DNA from: Flavobacterium sp. I3-2
GTDB taxonomy: Bacteria > Bacteroidota > Bacteroidia > Flavobacteriales > Flavobacteriaceae
DNA length: 64,000 nt
Assembly (NCBI RefSeq): GCF_013389595.1
Contig: NZ_CP058306.1
Span: 3,348,001-3,412,000, forward strand
Direction of reading: 5' to 3'
Both the position numbers and the translations under genes were made by a program. The notes beneath the pieces are model-generated. The model was given only the letters and a program-made list of their open reading frames with translations. It made no database searches and was not told the origin of the DNA. This document shows positions 28,926 to 37,263 of this stretch, piece after piece; positions within the stretch are counted from its first letter, which is position 1, and every line of letters begins with the position of its first letter.

Positions 28926-29960
28926 TTATTCCCTATTACAATGAACTTATTTTGTTTTACTTAATATTCTATTATGTCATGATGAACTGGTTACTGAGCT
29001 TCGTCGAAGTACAGCATCGCATTTAGTTTTTCAAGTGTTTATTTTAGATTTATAATTCACTCTTTCTTTTACCTCCTCTTTGTTATTTTTAAATTAAAGT
29101 GTCGGTGAACCTTCGGTTTGGATTACCCCCAAAAGAAACAAAAGGGGTTTTCGACGCAGTATTTTAACGATCTACTACGGCTTATTTCTAAAAGTAACCA
29201 AATACAAGCCTTAATGACTTAGCTTTTTAAAATACACGTGTAAGGCGTAGTATTCATGAGAAACTTGAAAAAATATTAACACTCGAATAAACTTGCTTCG
29301 CTTCGGACAGAGGTTACTTTTTTACGAAATTGCACCTTGTAGATTCTCGTCAAAATTCTGTATGTCGGGTTTACGATTCTGCTGAGTATTGATTTTGTTC
29401 TTTCAATGAACGTATTTTGTTTGTACTAAATATTCTATTCTGTCATGCTGTACTTGGTTTACTACGTACAATTCACAAGCTCGGGTCAGCATCGCATCTA
29501 GTTTTCAAGAGTTTGTTATGGTTTTAATAGTACGTACTCGTTTTGGTATTTTATTCTGTTCATTTTGCCTTGATGCAAAACGAACCAAAAGATCAAGACT
29601 ACCAAAAGAAATTCTAAAAATGCGCGCATTTTGCTAAATCATTTTCAAATACAAGCCTTTATGACTTGACTATTTAAGCTGTGCGACTAAGGTGCAGTAT
29701 TAATGAGAAACTTTAAAAAATATTAACGCTCGAATAATCTTGCTTCGCTTCAAATACAAGCCTTAATGACTTAGCTATTTACACTGAAAGTGAAAGGCGT
29801 CGTATTCATGAGAACCAAAACAAATATAAACGCTCGAATAATCAGCCAAATGATTTTTTACGCAATAAGCTTCATTTTCTTAACGTATTTCTTTTTGATG
29901 TCGGGTTTCGATTCTGCGGAATATTTAATTTTATTTTCAAATTATTACATTTTCAAATTA
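28926..29960. repeat. Three consecutive forward repeat modules
   Basis: The first module (about 28970-29385) is nearly the same as 27655-28075. A second (about 29440-29745) has a CTTGAT/ATCAAG hairpin around GCAAAACGAACCAAAAG. A third (about 29750-29930) has the CACTGAAAGTG hairpin and ATTCATGAGAACC. They are separated by variants of the GTCATGCTGTACTTGG...CAGCATCGCAT unit. Confidence 0.8.
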
Positions 29961-30370
29961 GCTTCCCGATTCTCTTTTCCCAATTCCCAACTCCTTATTA
30001 TACTTACTCAGCTCGTCACTTGTTACTCGTTACTTGTCACTAATTACAAATTCACTTACCTTATAACCGTCTAACTTTATAATTTTCTAACCGAAATACT
30101 TCAAATTCATTTCCCGATTCTCTTTTCCCAATTCCCTGTTTCGTATTATACTTACTCACCTCGTTACCCGTAACTTGTCACTAAATACAAATTCACTTAC
30201 CTTATAACCGTCTAACTTTATAACTACCTAACCGAAATACTTCAAATTCAGTTCCCGATTCTCTTTTCCCTTTTTCCTACTCCTTATTATACTTACTCAG
30301 CTCGTCACCAGTTACCTTGTCACTCGTTACTAATTACAAATTCATTCCCTATTCACTATTCCCCTTTTCA
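29961..30370. repeat. Imperfect tandem repeat, period about 141-148 bases, three units
   Basis: The phrase GATTCTCTTTTCCC starts at 29968, 30116 and 30257. Each unit continues with CTTATTATACTTACTCA, a GTTAC/GTCAC cluster and AATTACAAATTCA. Each copy has small differences. No gene seen. Confidence 0.8.
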
Positions 30371-30741
30371 CCAAACGTTTTCCTTAAAAAACTACTGATT
30401 TTTATCTATTTTATAGAAACCTTTCCCCCTTGTAAAACTTATTTTAAAAAATATCTAACAATATGTTTGTAACTTCTAAAAAAAGCCTCTATTTTTAAAG
30501 TGCGAATTTAAAGACATAGAAGACCTTGTTGAAAAAGTTAAAACGTTTTCAAAATGGTGGTTTGTACACGTATTTAGTGGTTTGTATGGGCAATACCTGT
30601 TTAACTAAACGGTGTACGTTGTTTACAAGGGTAAAAAGGTAGCTTAAGTTTTAAGGAGGTTGGGTTACGGAGTTTAAAAAATTCGTTCTCATAATTTATA
30701 GTTTTTGGGTTTATGGAACGATGTACTCTAGGGTATGAAGA
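30371..30741. other. Gap without recognised gene
   Basis: This is AT-rich at first, then of more mixed composition from about 30540. A GGAGG (30655) is present but no adequate reading frame follows. Nothing is claimed. Confidence 0.4.
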
Positions 30742-30880
30742 TACTTTGCACAAAAAAAGGCAAGGCGGTTTCACACTTTAGTACCGAGGGCGACCAAACC
30801 CGACTTAAAATAAATTTAAGCTTCTACCTAAAGCATATGTGAAAACCGCCCATGCCGTATGCGAAAGTACAAAACTTTTT
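30742..30880 (+). ncRNA. Strongly foldable element, candidate structured RNA or folded recombination site
   Basis: Nested arms pair in order. The outer stem is TACTTTGCA (30742-30750) with TGCGAAAGTA (30860-30869). The second is GGCAAGGCGGTTTCACA (30759-30775) with TGTGAAAACCGCCCATGCC (30838-30856). The third is CTTTAG (30776-30781) with CTAAAG (30828-30833). Inside are two hairpins, a GGG/CCC one around CGACCAAA and CTTAAA/TTTAAG (30804-30820). The outer arm is followed by CAAAACTTTTTT, which would suit termination on this strand. No protein frame fits. The family is not recognised; attC-like cruciform DNA is an alternative. Confidence 0.5.
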
Positions 30881-31014
30881 TGAGACATGGAGCGATCTCA
30901 CGATACTCTCGATAGAAAATTGGTCGTTTCGGTTCGAGATTACATCGTTTAATTATGACTAAAACAGTCTAATTATCAATTCGCTAATACAAATATAATA
31001 AAATAATTTACAAT
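30881..31014. other. Short AT-rich stretch before the XRE regulator
   Basis: This holds a small GAGCGATCTC palindrome and a TGACTAAAACAGTC inverted pair, then AT-rich DNA. Nothing further is supported. Confidence 0.35.
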
Positions 31015-31030
31015 TCGGATAAATATCCGA
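31015..31030. promoter_or_regulatory. Palindromic operator candidate
   Basis: TCGGATA and TATCCGA form perfect 7-base arms separated by AA. The site lies 14 bases before the start of the XRE-type regulator, the usual place for an autoregulatory operator. Confidence 0.5.
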
Positions 31031-31044
31031 TATATTTTTTTAAC

Positions 31045-31266
31045 ATGAGAGATGAGAATAGAAAAATAGTAGATTTCATAAAAGAAAAATACGCTGACCC
31101 TATGAATAATAACAGCAAATTTGCAAAAGAAAATGGAATTGATGAAAAGACTGTTAGAAAAATCAGAGAGGATCTAGAATATAGAATTGGATTATCTACA
31201 ATAATTAGAATATGCAAAAATAACAGAATAACACTGGCAGATTTTTTTGAGAAAGTAGGAATCTAG
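31045..31266 (+). CDS. XRE-family helix-turn-helix regulator
   Basis: 73 residues, essentially one HTH_3 domain: NNSKFAKENGIDEKTVRKIRE is the turn-recognition segment, followed by YRIGLSTIIRICKNNRITLADFF, the typical helix 4-5 ending. It is a small Cro/C1-like repressor with no added domain. A perfect palindrome lies just upstream and is probably its own operator. It is the first gene of the accessory island running to 40.6 kb and may be its regulator. No terminator was seen before the next gene, but the 41-base gap leaves co-transcription open. Confidence 0.75.
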   Translation: MRDENRKIVDFIKEKYADPMNNNSKFAKENGIDEKTVRKIREDLEYRIGLSTIIRICKNNRITLADFFEKVGI

Positions 31267-31307
31267 TCCCAATTCAAAATTTATATTATAAAAATAAAAT
31301 TACAGTT

Positions 31308-31736
31308 ATGAAAAAAATTTCTTTTATTGGAATGACATTGTTATTTATTGCATGTACACCTATTAGAAATACAAATATTAAAACCAATTTATTAGACAAC
31401 AATACTTTTGAGTTATCCGAGATATCTACTGATGCTACCTACGGAACAGAAAAAAATCCAATTCAAGTAGGTGGAGTAGCTTCTAATGAAGGACCAAAAA
31501 ATGAACGCAGATTTTTAAATGCACTTGCGGGTCCGAATGGTGAAGCTGTTACCTATTTTAGAGCTGGTAGCTGTTGTCCTATTAAAAGTAAAAACGATCC
31601 CTTTGGAAGTGGTAGCGTTATGCTAGACAATTATCGTGTTACTTGGCAAGGTGCAAAAGATACTGTTTCGATATATATAAATATGTATGATTCTGGAACA
31701 TTGAAGGCTCCTAAAGGTTTTACAATAAAAAAATAA
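31308..31736 (+). CDS. Small lipoprotein, function unknown
   Basis: 142 residues with a lipoprotein signal peptide (MKKISFIGMTLLFIAC; lipobox cysteine at 16). The mature part contains a GTEKNPIQVGGV start, an ERRFLNALAGPNGE segment, a CC pair (AGSCCPIKS) and a beta-rich end (VSIYINMYD). It looks like a conserved Bacteroidota lipoprotein, but I cannot name a function. It is followed 28 bases later by another small exported protein. Confidence 0.65.
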   Translation: MKKISFIGMTLLFIACTPIRNTNIKTNLLDNNTFELSEISTDATYGTEKNPIQVGGVASNEGPKNERRFLNALAGPNGEAVTYFRAGSCCPIKSKNDPFGSGSVMLDNYRVTWQGAKDTVSIYINMYDSGTLKAPKGFTIKK

Positions 31737-31764
31737 ATAGCACCAAACTAATAACTACTCTTAT

Positions 31765-32121
31765 ATGAAACACCTACTACTCTATTTCTTTATCATTATA
31801 TCTTCTTTTAGCTATGCTCAAGAAAGCTCTAAAGATTTAAATGAGATTAAAACATTAATAATCAAAGAAACGCAAACCGAAGGAAAATTAGACTTCTTTA
31901 CACCTATAAAAGGAAAAGAATACGATGGCTACCAAATAAAACCAGGACTTGTCGCTACTTATAGTGAAATGGCTTTATACAATTGGGCTAAATCTGCAAA
32001 AGAATTAGGAATTGATGATTTAGAAGAATTGTATACACTTTATAGTGAAGCTCGAAAAAAAGGAATTAATCCGATGGAAAAGGAACTTTTAAAGATGGGG
32101 TTTAATAAGGAGTTAGATTAA
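31765..32121 (+). CDS. Small exported protein, function unknown
   Basis: 118 residues. The signal peptide ends SYAQ (residue 19). The mature part is charged, with an IKGKEYDGYQIKPG segment and a helical C-terminal half (LGIDDLEELYTLYSEARKKG). It probably forms a unit with the lipoprotein upstream. No family recognised. Confidence 0.6.
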   Translation: MKHLLLYFFIIISSFSYAQESSKDLNEIKTLIIKETQTEGKLDFFTPIKGKEYDGYQIKPGLVATYSEMALYNWAKSAKELGIDDLEELYTLYSEARKKGINPMEKELLKMGFNKELD

Positions 32122-32171
32122 ATATAGTATAAGAAAAAACCGAAAAAAACTTAATAAACACTTATGAAAAC

Positions 32172-33215
32172 ATGGAAATAAAGATAAATAAATATATAAT
32201 ACACCTCTTAGAGAAAGAAGCTAAGAAAACTGAAACAACCTTGGATTTCTCAAATGATGTGATGGAAAGTGATGAATTTTCAATTGCTTTAATGACTGAA
32301 GTTCATAAAGCAATAACAGAAAGTAGCTCACTTAAAAACACACATTTTAAAGATAATGAATCCAATAACTTTACTAATAGTTTAATAGACTATTTATCTA
32401 CTGACGGAGAAGATGATTTTTTTACATTTTCTAAGAGTCTTGAAGATTTAAAAGCAAAAATTGAAAACGAATCATTTGCGACAGGTGGATATTATTTGTT
32501 TGTAGATTACTTTGTTGATGGTAAAAGATTTATAGGAGTGATATTACTAAGAAAGAAATCAGGCATCAATATTACTAAAGTTGGAAATACTTATAAATTA
32601 AAAACTTCCGAAAATATAAATATTGATAAAATTGCTATGGCTGCGAGACTGAATCTTGAAATATATAGCGATACTGAAGATAAAAGAAATTATTTAGCTT
32701 TAATTACTACACAACAAAACGGTGTTGTTTCTAAATATTTTAGAGAATGGGTTTTAGCAGCTGGTTATATCAAAAACACTTTAAATACCGCAAATTTGGT
32801 AATGATTATTAAATCCATAGATTTACCTATTGATGAAAATGGTAATAAAAGGTATAATAATCATAATGAGTTTAAAAAAGCTGTTTACGAATATGCTAAG
32901 TCAAGAGCTAATAGAGTTGTAAATTTAAAAGATATGGGAAGGCATTTTTATGGAGATGATAAAGAACTCACATTTTTGAATTTTGCAGTGGATAATAATA
33001 TCATTTTAGATCCTGAATTTGTTAGAGATTCGGCAAAATGGAAAACTTTAGTCACAATAAGAGCTAGAGTTGAAGGTGTTGAGCTGAATGTTGATTATAA
33101 TAAGATAAATAAAGACGATGTTGTTATAGAAGAAAATAGAATTGTTATAAACTCAAAAACATTAGTAAATCAAATAAACAAGCAATATCAATTGGTAAAT
33201 GGAGATAATGGATGA
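32172..33215 (+). CDS. Nucleoid-associated protein, NdpA/YejK-like (PF04245)
   Basis: 347 residues, cytoplasmic. It has the family layout: an N-terminal IHLLEKEA start, GGYYLFVDYFVDGKRFIGVILLRKKSG in the first half, IDKIAMAARLNLEIY, and NYLALITTQQNGVVSKYFREWV in the middle. Known family members bind DNA or are found with the nucleoid. Here the gene overlaps the next one by 17 bases, so translation is coupled to a membrane coiled-coil protein, which is not the housekeeping arrangement. Placement beside a Septu-like pair suggests a defence role for the couple, but this is inference. Confidence 0.75.
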   Translation: MEIKINKYIIHLLEKEAKKTETTLDFSNDVMESDEFSIALMTEVHKAITESSSLKNTHFKDNESNNFTNSLIDYLSTDGEDDFFTFSKSLEDLKAKIENESFATGGYYLFVDYFVDGKRFIGVILLRKKSGINITKVGNTYKLKTSENINIDKIAMAARLNLEIYSDTEDKRNYLALITTQQNGVVSKYFREWVLAAGYIKNTLNTANLVMIIKSIDLPIDENGNKRYNNHNEFKKAVYEYAKSRANRVVNLKDMGRHFYGDDKELTFLNFAVDNNIILDPEFVRDSAKWKTLVTIRARVEGVELNVDYNKINKDDVVIEENRIVINSKTLVNQINKQYQLVNGDNG

Positions 33216-34554
33216 TTTTGATAAACTTAAAGCGTTTTTAACTGTTTTTACAAATGATATAGAAGCAAAATCTATAAATTATGACGGTCATAAAATTAGT
33301 TTCACAATTACTGAAAATGATCGAAAAAGCTATAACATCACACTTTTTAGAGAGATATTTAGTAAAGTTGATATACTCCTTAAAAATAGAATCGAGGTTG
33401 TACTATCATCTTTAATTTTAAAAAAAACTTTTATTTATTGGGGGATTGAAGATTTTTTTAATGGTTTTGAAAAATGGCAAGAAAATTTTAATAAACAACT
33501 AATTTTAGTGCTACAAGAAACCGGCAAGCCTATTTTGAAAAATAAAGAAGAGGTATTTTCCGTTGAAAAATCAATAATTTTCAATTATTATGTCTATCGA
33601 AAAATATTAAATTATTTTAAACAAAATCTCTTATTCACTACACTAACAAATGAAACTAATAATGAATTTATAATTGTAAGTAAAAATAATGGAGTTTATC
33701 ATATTGGTTATAAATATAGAGAAAAACGTGTAAAAAATCTGGAGGATTTAGAACCTGTCTATCAAGAATTAACACTTTTATTTGAAAAAAAAGAGTTTAT
33801 TCAATTCTTTAAAGAAATCGTAACTAACTCTGGAGTTCATCTAAAAGATAAAAATGATCGTTTTTTCGAAATCATTCAAAATTTAAAAATGCTTTTAAAT
33901 TTAGCCGAAAAAGATTATGAAAATTATGTCTTAGACTTTGGTTTTGAAAAAATTAAATCTAAATTTAAAGAAGAACGAAATAAATATTTCGAAAGTCTGG
34001 AGAAAAATATTGAAACTGTAAATAAACAAGTTTTTGCTTTTCCTTTAACTTTCAGTGCAGCTGCTTTTGCAAGCTACCAAGTAAAAGATAAATTTTGGAT
34101 ATTAGGATTAATACTTACCGCCTATGTTTTTTATACTATAATAGCCTTTTACATTCTGCATATGGTTAGTTATAACATTAAGTGTTTAGATCAAGATGTG
34201 AATAAAGAAGAAAATGAAATAAAGAATACTTATAACAAATTATACTCTGATTTTCAAGACGACTTCAAAAAAATCTGGACTAAGATTTCCAAGCTTAAGA
34301 CACTAATTATTATTCTGAAAATAATATTAAGTTCGCTATTGATATTATTCATTATATATTCATTAATACAAATTGCAAAACCTGCAATTGAAATTAATAA
34401 TCAAAAATTACAAGTCCATATACAAAAATTTGAAGTTTATTCACAAAAAAAATGTGATTCAATTGAATTAACAAAGACTAAGATAGAAGAAAATAAAGAT
34501 AGTTTGATTACAAAATCTAAATATAGAACAAACTCTAAACGAAATGTTAAATAA
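33199..34554 (+). CDS. Membrane protein with coiled coil, partner of the NdpA-like protein
   Basis: 451 residues from the ATG at 33199; an ATG at 33208 is also possible. The first ~270 residues are soluble and charged. Membrane segments lie at about 277-295, 300-322 and 368-393, with a coiled linker between the second and third (YNIKCLDQDVNKEENEIKNTYNKL) and a charged helical tail. It overlaps the NdpA-like gene, so the two products are likely made in fixed ratio and act together. No family recognised. An NdpA-like DNA binder plus a membrane effector would fit an abortive-infection layout, but nothing in the sequence shows the activity. Confidence 0.65.
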   Translation: MEIMDDFDKLKAFLTVFTNDIEAKSINYDGHKISFTITENDRKSYNITLFREIFSKVDILLKNRIEVVLSSLILKKTFIYWGIEDFFNGFEKWQENFNKQLILVLQETGKPILKNKEEVFSVEKSIIFNYYVYRKILNYFKQNLLFTTLTNETNNEFIIVSKNNGVYHIGYKYREKRVKNLEDLEPVYQELTLLFEKKEFIQFFKEIVTNSGVHLKDKNDRFFEIIQNLKMLLNLAEKDYENYVLDFGFEKIKSKFKEERNKYFESLEKNIETVNKQVFAFPLTFSAAAFASYQVKDKFWILGLILTAYVFYTIIAFYILHMVSYNIKCLDQDVNKEENEIKNTYNKLYSDFQDDFKKIWTKISKLKTLIIILKIILSSLLILFIIYSLIQIAKPAIEINNQKLQVHIQKFEVYSQKKCDSIELTKTKIEENKDSLITKSKYRTNSKRNVK

Positions 34555-34609
34555 AATAGTAGCATATTTGAACGTTCTACTAAGCTAAAAAATTTTGACA
34601 AAATACTAT

Positions 34610-34828
34610 ATGAATATGGAAATTAATATTGGAGATATTGTACAATTAATTTCAGGTGGACCTGAAATGTCTGTACATGATATTTTTGGAAAAACAACAA
34701 CAAAACAATTTACTCTAGCATATAAAACAGCAGGTCATACAGATGGTGAAATTATTTGTAAATGGTTTTCTGGTTCTAAACTGGAAACGGGCTTTTTTAA
34801 AATAGAAACATTAAAAAAAATAAGATAA
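34610..34828 (+). CDS. YodC/DUF2158-like small protein
   Basis: 72 residues from the ATG at 34610; the TTG 15 bases earlier is a less likely start. It has the DUF2158 pattern: INIGDIVQLISGGPEMSV near the start, then CKWFSGSKLETGFF and a terminal ETLKKI. The fold is a small beta barrel; the function in the family is unknown. It sits 19 bases before the Septu-like ATPase gene and could be transcribed with it. Confidence 0.75.
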   Translation: MNMEINIGDIVQLISGGPEMSVHDIFGKTTTKQFTLAYKTAGHTDGEIICKWFSGSKLETGFFKIETLKKIR

Positions 34829-34850
34829 TTAAAATTAAATACGTCATTTG

Positions 34851-36353
34851 ATGGAACAATTTAAATTTCTTGTTACCAACTCTTTTGGTGACTTTCCTGA
34901 AAACACAAAAAATACGATTCTTCTTAGTATAAATAACTGGAATGATTTCGGTTATGTAACTCTTTTTGGTATAAACTATGTAAATTATCAAGGAAAAGTT
35001 GACGAAATTGGTACAGTAAGAATTGCAAGAGTTCAACAAAAAATAGGAACTGTAGAAAGAGTTTTAAATATTGGTGATACATTTGAGAAGTTAGATAAAA
35101 ACTTTTTTTCTTTAGGGACTGAAGATACTTATTATGATAATTTGAATTCAATTTCTGAAGAGTTAAAAGATTTTGTTCTCTATGCTTTAAATGATATAGC
35201 AATTGATGATCAACAACTAAATAGAGTTATTAATGAAGAAGTTACTCAATTTTCGTTACTGAGGGATTTATCTTATTCTACAGTTGTCAATCAATTTAGA
35301 AGAATAGCAAATGGAGGTGCCCGATTAACAAATTATAGCTTTATTTATTCTTTACCAAAACCACAACGCCAATCTATTGAATTTAACATAGTTGCAGAAC
35401 AAAATCCTCCTACAAATATTCATACTATAATAGGGAGTAATGGTGCGGGAAAATCACATTTGCTCAACAATATGATTATTCACCTTTTAAATCCACAAAA
35501 TTTTTTAAAAGAAGGAAGTTTTACATTCAAATCTTATAATCAAAATGAAAATTTCTCGAATTTAATCTGTATATCGTTTAGCACATTTGATGAATATGAT
35601 TTTCAATCAAAGAATAGTACATCAGGTATAAAGTATCATTATATAGGATCTAAATATGTAAGTGAAGATAAGCATCATACAATTAATAATTTTGCTGAAG
35701 ACTTCACTACAAGTATCGAATCTGTTTTAAATACCAAAAAAATTAACAGATGGAAAAGTATTGTTATGGAACTAGAAAGTGACCCAATTTTTAGAAGTGA
35801 GGATTTTATAGGGTTCATTACTGACAACAACTTTGAAATGATTAAAGATAGTTTAAACCAAAAATTTAGAAGGTTAAGTTCCGGACACAAAGTAATTTTA
35901 TTTACTATTACTAAGATGGTTGAATTATTACAAGAGAAAAGCCTAGTGTTTTTTGATGAGCCTGAAACGCATTTACACCCACCGTTACTTTCTTCTTTTA
36001 TTAGAGCATTATCTAAATTACTGATTAATAGAAACGCAGTATGTATCATGACAACTCATTCACCTATCGTATTACAAGAAGTTCCAAAATCTTGTATATA
36101 TAAACTTACAAGAATGGGAGAGTTTTCAAAATTTGAAAGACCGCAAATAGAAACCTTTGGTGAAAATATTGGTGTCTTAACTAATGAAATATTTGGTTTA
36201 GAAATTACTGAAGCTGGTTACTATAAACTACTGAAGGAAATTGTTTCTGAAAATGATAATTACGAAGGAGCATTACATAGTATAAACGATAAACTTGGAA
36301 TAGAAGGAAAATCTATTTTAAGAAGTCTATTTTATGACAAATTGAAGAAATGA
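34851..36353 (+). CDS. AAA/SMC-like ATPase, Septu PtuA-like
   Basis: 500 residues from the ATG at 34851. The first ~180 residues are an unrecognised domain. A P-loop follows (GSNGAGKSHL, about 195-204), an ABC-type signature (LSSGHK, about 343), a Walker B with catalytic Glu (LVFFDEPETHLHPP, about 365-378) and an H-loop (TTHSPIVLQ, about 402). The gene overlaps the HNH gene by the four bases ATGA. An ATPase plus HNH nuclease in this order is the Septu (PtuA-PtuB) anti-phage layout. The long N-terminal domain and the inserted region between P-loop and signature make it a divergent member. It would sense infection and license the nuclease. Confidence 0.75.
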   Translation: MEQFKFLVTNSFGDFPENTKNTILLSINNWNDFGYVTLFGINYVNYQGKVDEIGTVRIARVQQKIGTVERVLNIGDTFEKLDKNFFSLGTEDTYYDNLNSISEELKDFVLYALNDIAIDDQQLNRVINEEVTQFSLLRDLSYSTVVNQFRRIANGGARLTNYSFIYSLPKPQRQSIEFNIVAEQNPPTNIHTIIGSNGAGKSHLLNNMIIHLLNPQNFLKEGSFTFKSYNQNENFSNLICISFSTFDEYDFQSKNSTSGIKYHYIGSKYVSEDKHHTINNFAEDFTTSIESVLNTKKINRWKSIVMELESDPIFRSEDFIGFITDNNFEMIKDSLNQKFRRLSSGHKVILFTITKMVELLQEKSLVFFDEPETHLHPPLLSSFIRALSKLLINRNAVCIMTTHSPIVLQEVPKSCIYKLTRMGEFSKFERPQIETFGENIGVLTNEIFGLEITEAGYYKLLKEIVSENDNYEGALHSINDKLGIEGKSILRSLFYDKLKK

Positions 36354-37201
36354 AAAACATAACAAGACCAACTGAAACTATAAATGATATTTTAGATATT
36401 TTTTTAAATGATCGTCCAAGGCAACAGACAGTTTCGGAAATTGATTCTAATAGAACAGCACTGATAGCGTTAGAAAATCAATATATAACAAAAACACAAG
36501 ATAATACACTATACGAAATTTCGAGAGGAATTCCCGCTTCTATTACATTAACTGAAGAATCTCTGATAAGATATTACGAATATAGGATGCTAGAAAGAGA
36601 TAATGGCAGAAATTTCTATGACAAACTTTTAATATCTGTACCATATAATACTTGTCCATATTGTACAATAAAAAATGTTACTACTATTGATCATTTTTTG
36701 CCAAAAAGTAAATATCCTTTTTTATCCGTTACCCCTACTAATTTAGTACCAAGTTGTAGAGATTGCAACACAGATAAAAAAGTTAGCTATCCAACAAATA
36801 GAGATAATCAAACATTTCATCCCTATTTTGACATAGTTGATAACGAACCTTGGATTATTGCAGAGCTACTAAGAGCAGAACCATTAAGTTTTCATTTTAA
36901 AGTTCAACGAATACCTACATGGGATGATAATAAATATAGTCGTTCACTAACTCATTTCGACGCATATAAAATAAATGAGCTTTTCTCTAGTGAAGCAAAT
37001 AATGAATTAAGAGGTAGGAGATTATTTTTTAAAAGACATATTCAAAGGAATAGAACTGAACTTATAGATCATTTAAATGAAACTTATCAAAGTTACCTGG
37101 ATAGTTTTGGATTATTAGATTGGAGAACAGTAATGTACCATTGCTTAATAAACGATGATTGGTTTTTAGATGGATGTGCAGGAAATAACTATTTTAATTA
37201 A
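36350..37201 (+). CDS. HNH endonuclease, Septu PtuB-like
   Basis: 283 residues. The nuclease core has CPYC (about 101-104), the catalytic DH in TTIDHFLPKSKYPFLS (about 114-115), then NLVPSCRDCNTDKK with the second CxxC (about 136-139), so zinc binding and the metal-dependent active site look intact. N-terminal ~95 and C-terminal ~140 residues are unrecognised. The gene is translationally coupled to the ATPase by an ATGA overlap. At 283 residues it is a complete protein, in the range of PtuB-like nucleases. Likely role: DNA (or other nucleic acid) cleavage during phage infection. Confidence 0.8.
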   Translation: MKNITRPTETINDILDIFLNDRPRQQTVSEIDSNRTALIALENQYITKTQDNTLYEISRGIPASITLTEESLIRYYEYRMLERDNGRNFYDKLLISVPYNTCPYCTIKNVTTIDHFLPKSKYPFLSVTPTNLVPSCRDCNTDKKVSYPTNRDNQTFHPYFDIVDNEPWIIAELLRAEPLSFHFKVQRIPTWDDNKYSRSLTHFDAYKINELFSSEANNELRGRRLFFKRHIQRNRTELIDHLNETYQSYLDSFGLLDWRTVMYHCLINDDWFLDGCAGNNYFN

Positions 37202-37263
37202 ATTTCACAAAATAACATAGCTTGTTGCAAAAGCTTGTTAAACAAAATATTATAATTACACTT

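Noticed and set aside
25663..30074. Several 60-110-codon reading frames (for example at 25663, 26327, 26748, 28270, 29790)
   Set aside because: They recur with the dispersed modules, have Phe/Leu/Ile/Tyr-rich junk composition and lack start signals, so they are repeat-derived.
30595..30675. Integron attC-like site (GTTTAAC near 30600 and GTTGGGT near 30660)
   Set aside because: The two core-like motifs are not complementary in their variable positions and no integrase or cassette array is present.
30900..30960. tRNA-like GGTTCGAGAT segment
   Set aside because: The flanking bases do not form a T-stem and no acceptor or anticodon arm is present.
25280..31044. CRISPR array
   Set aside because: Repeats are long, modular and irregularly spaced, without short regular repeats, unique spacers or cas genes.
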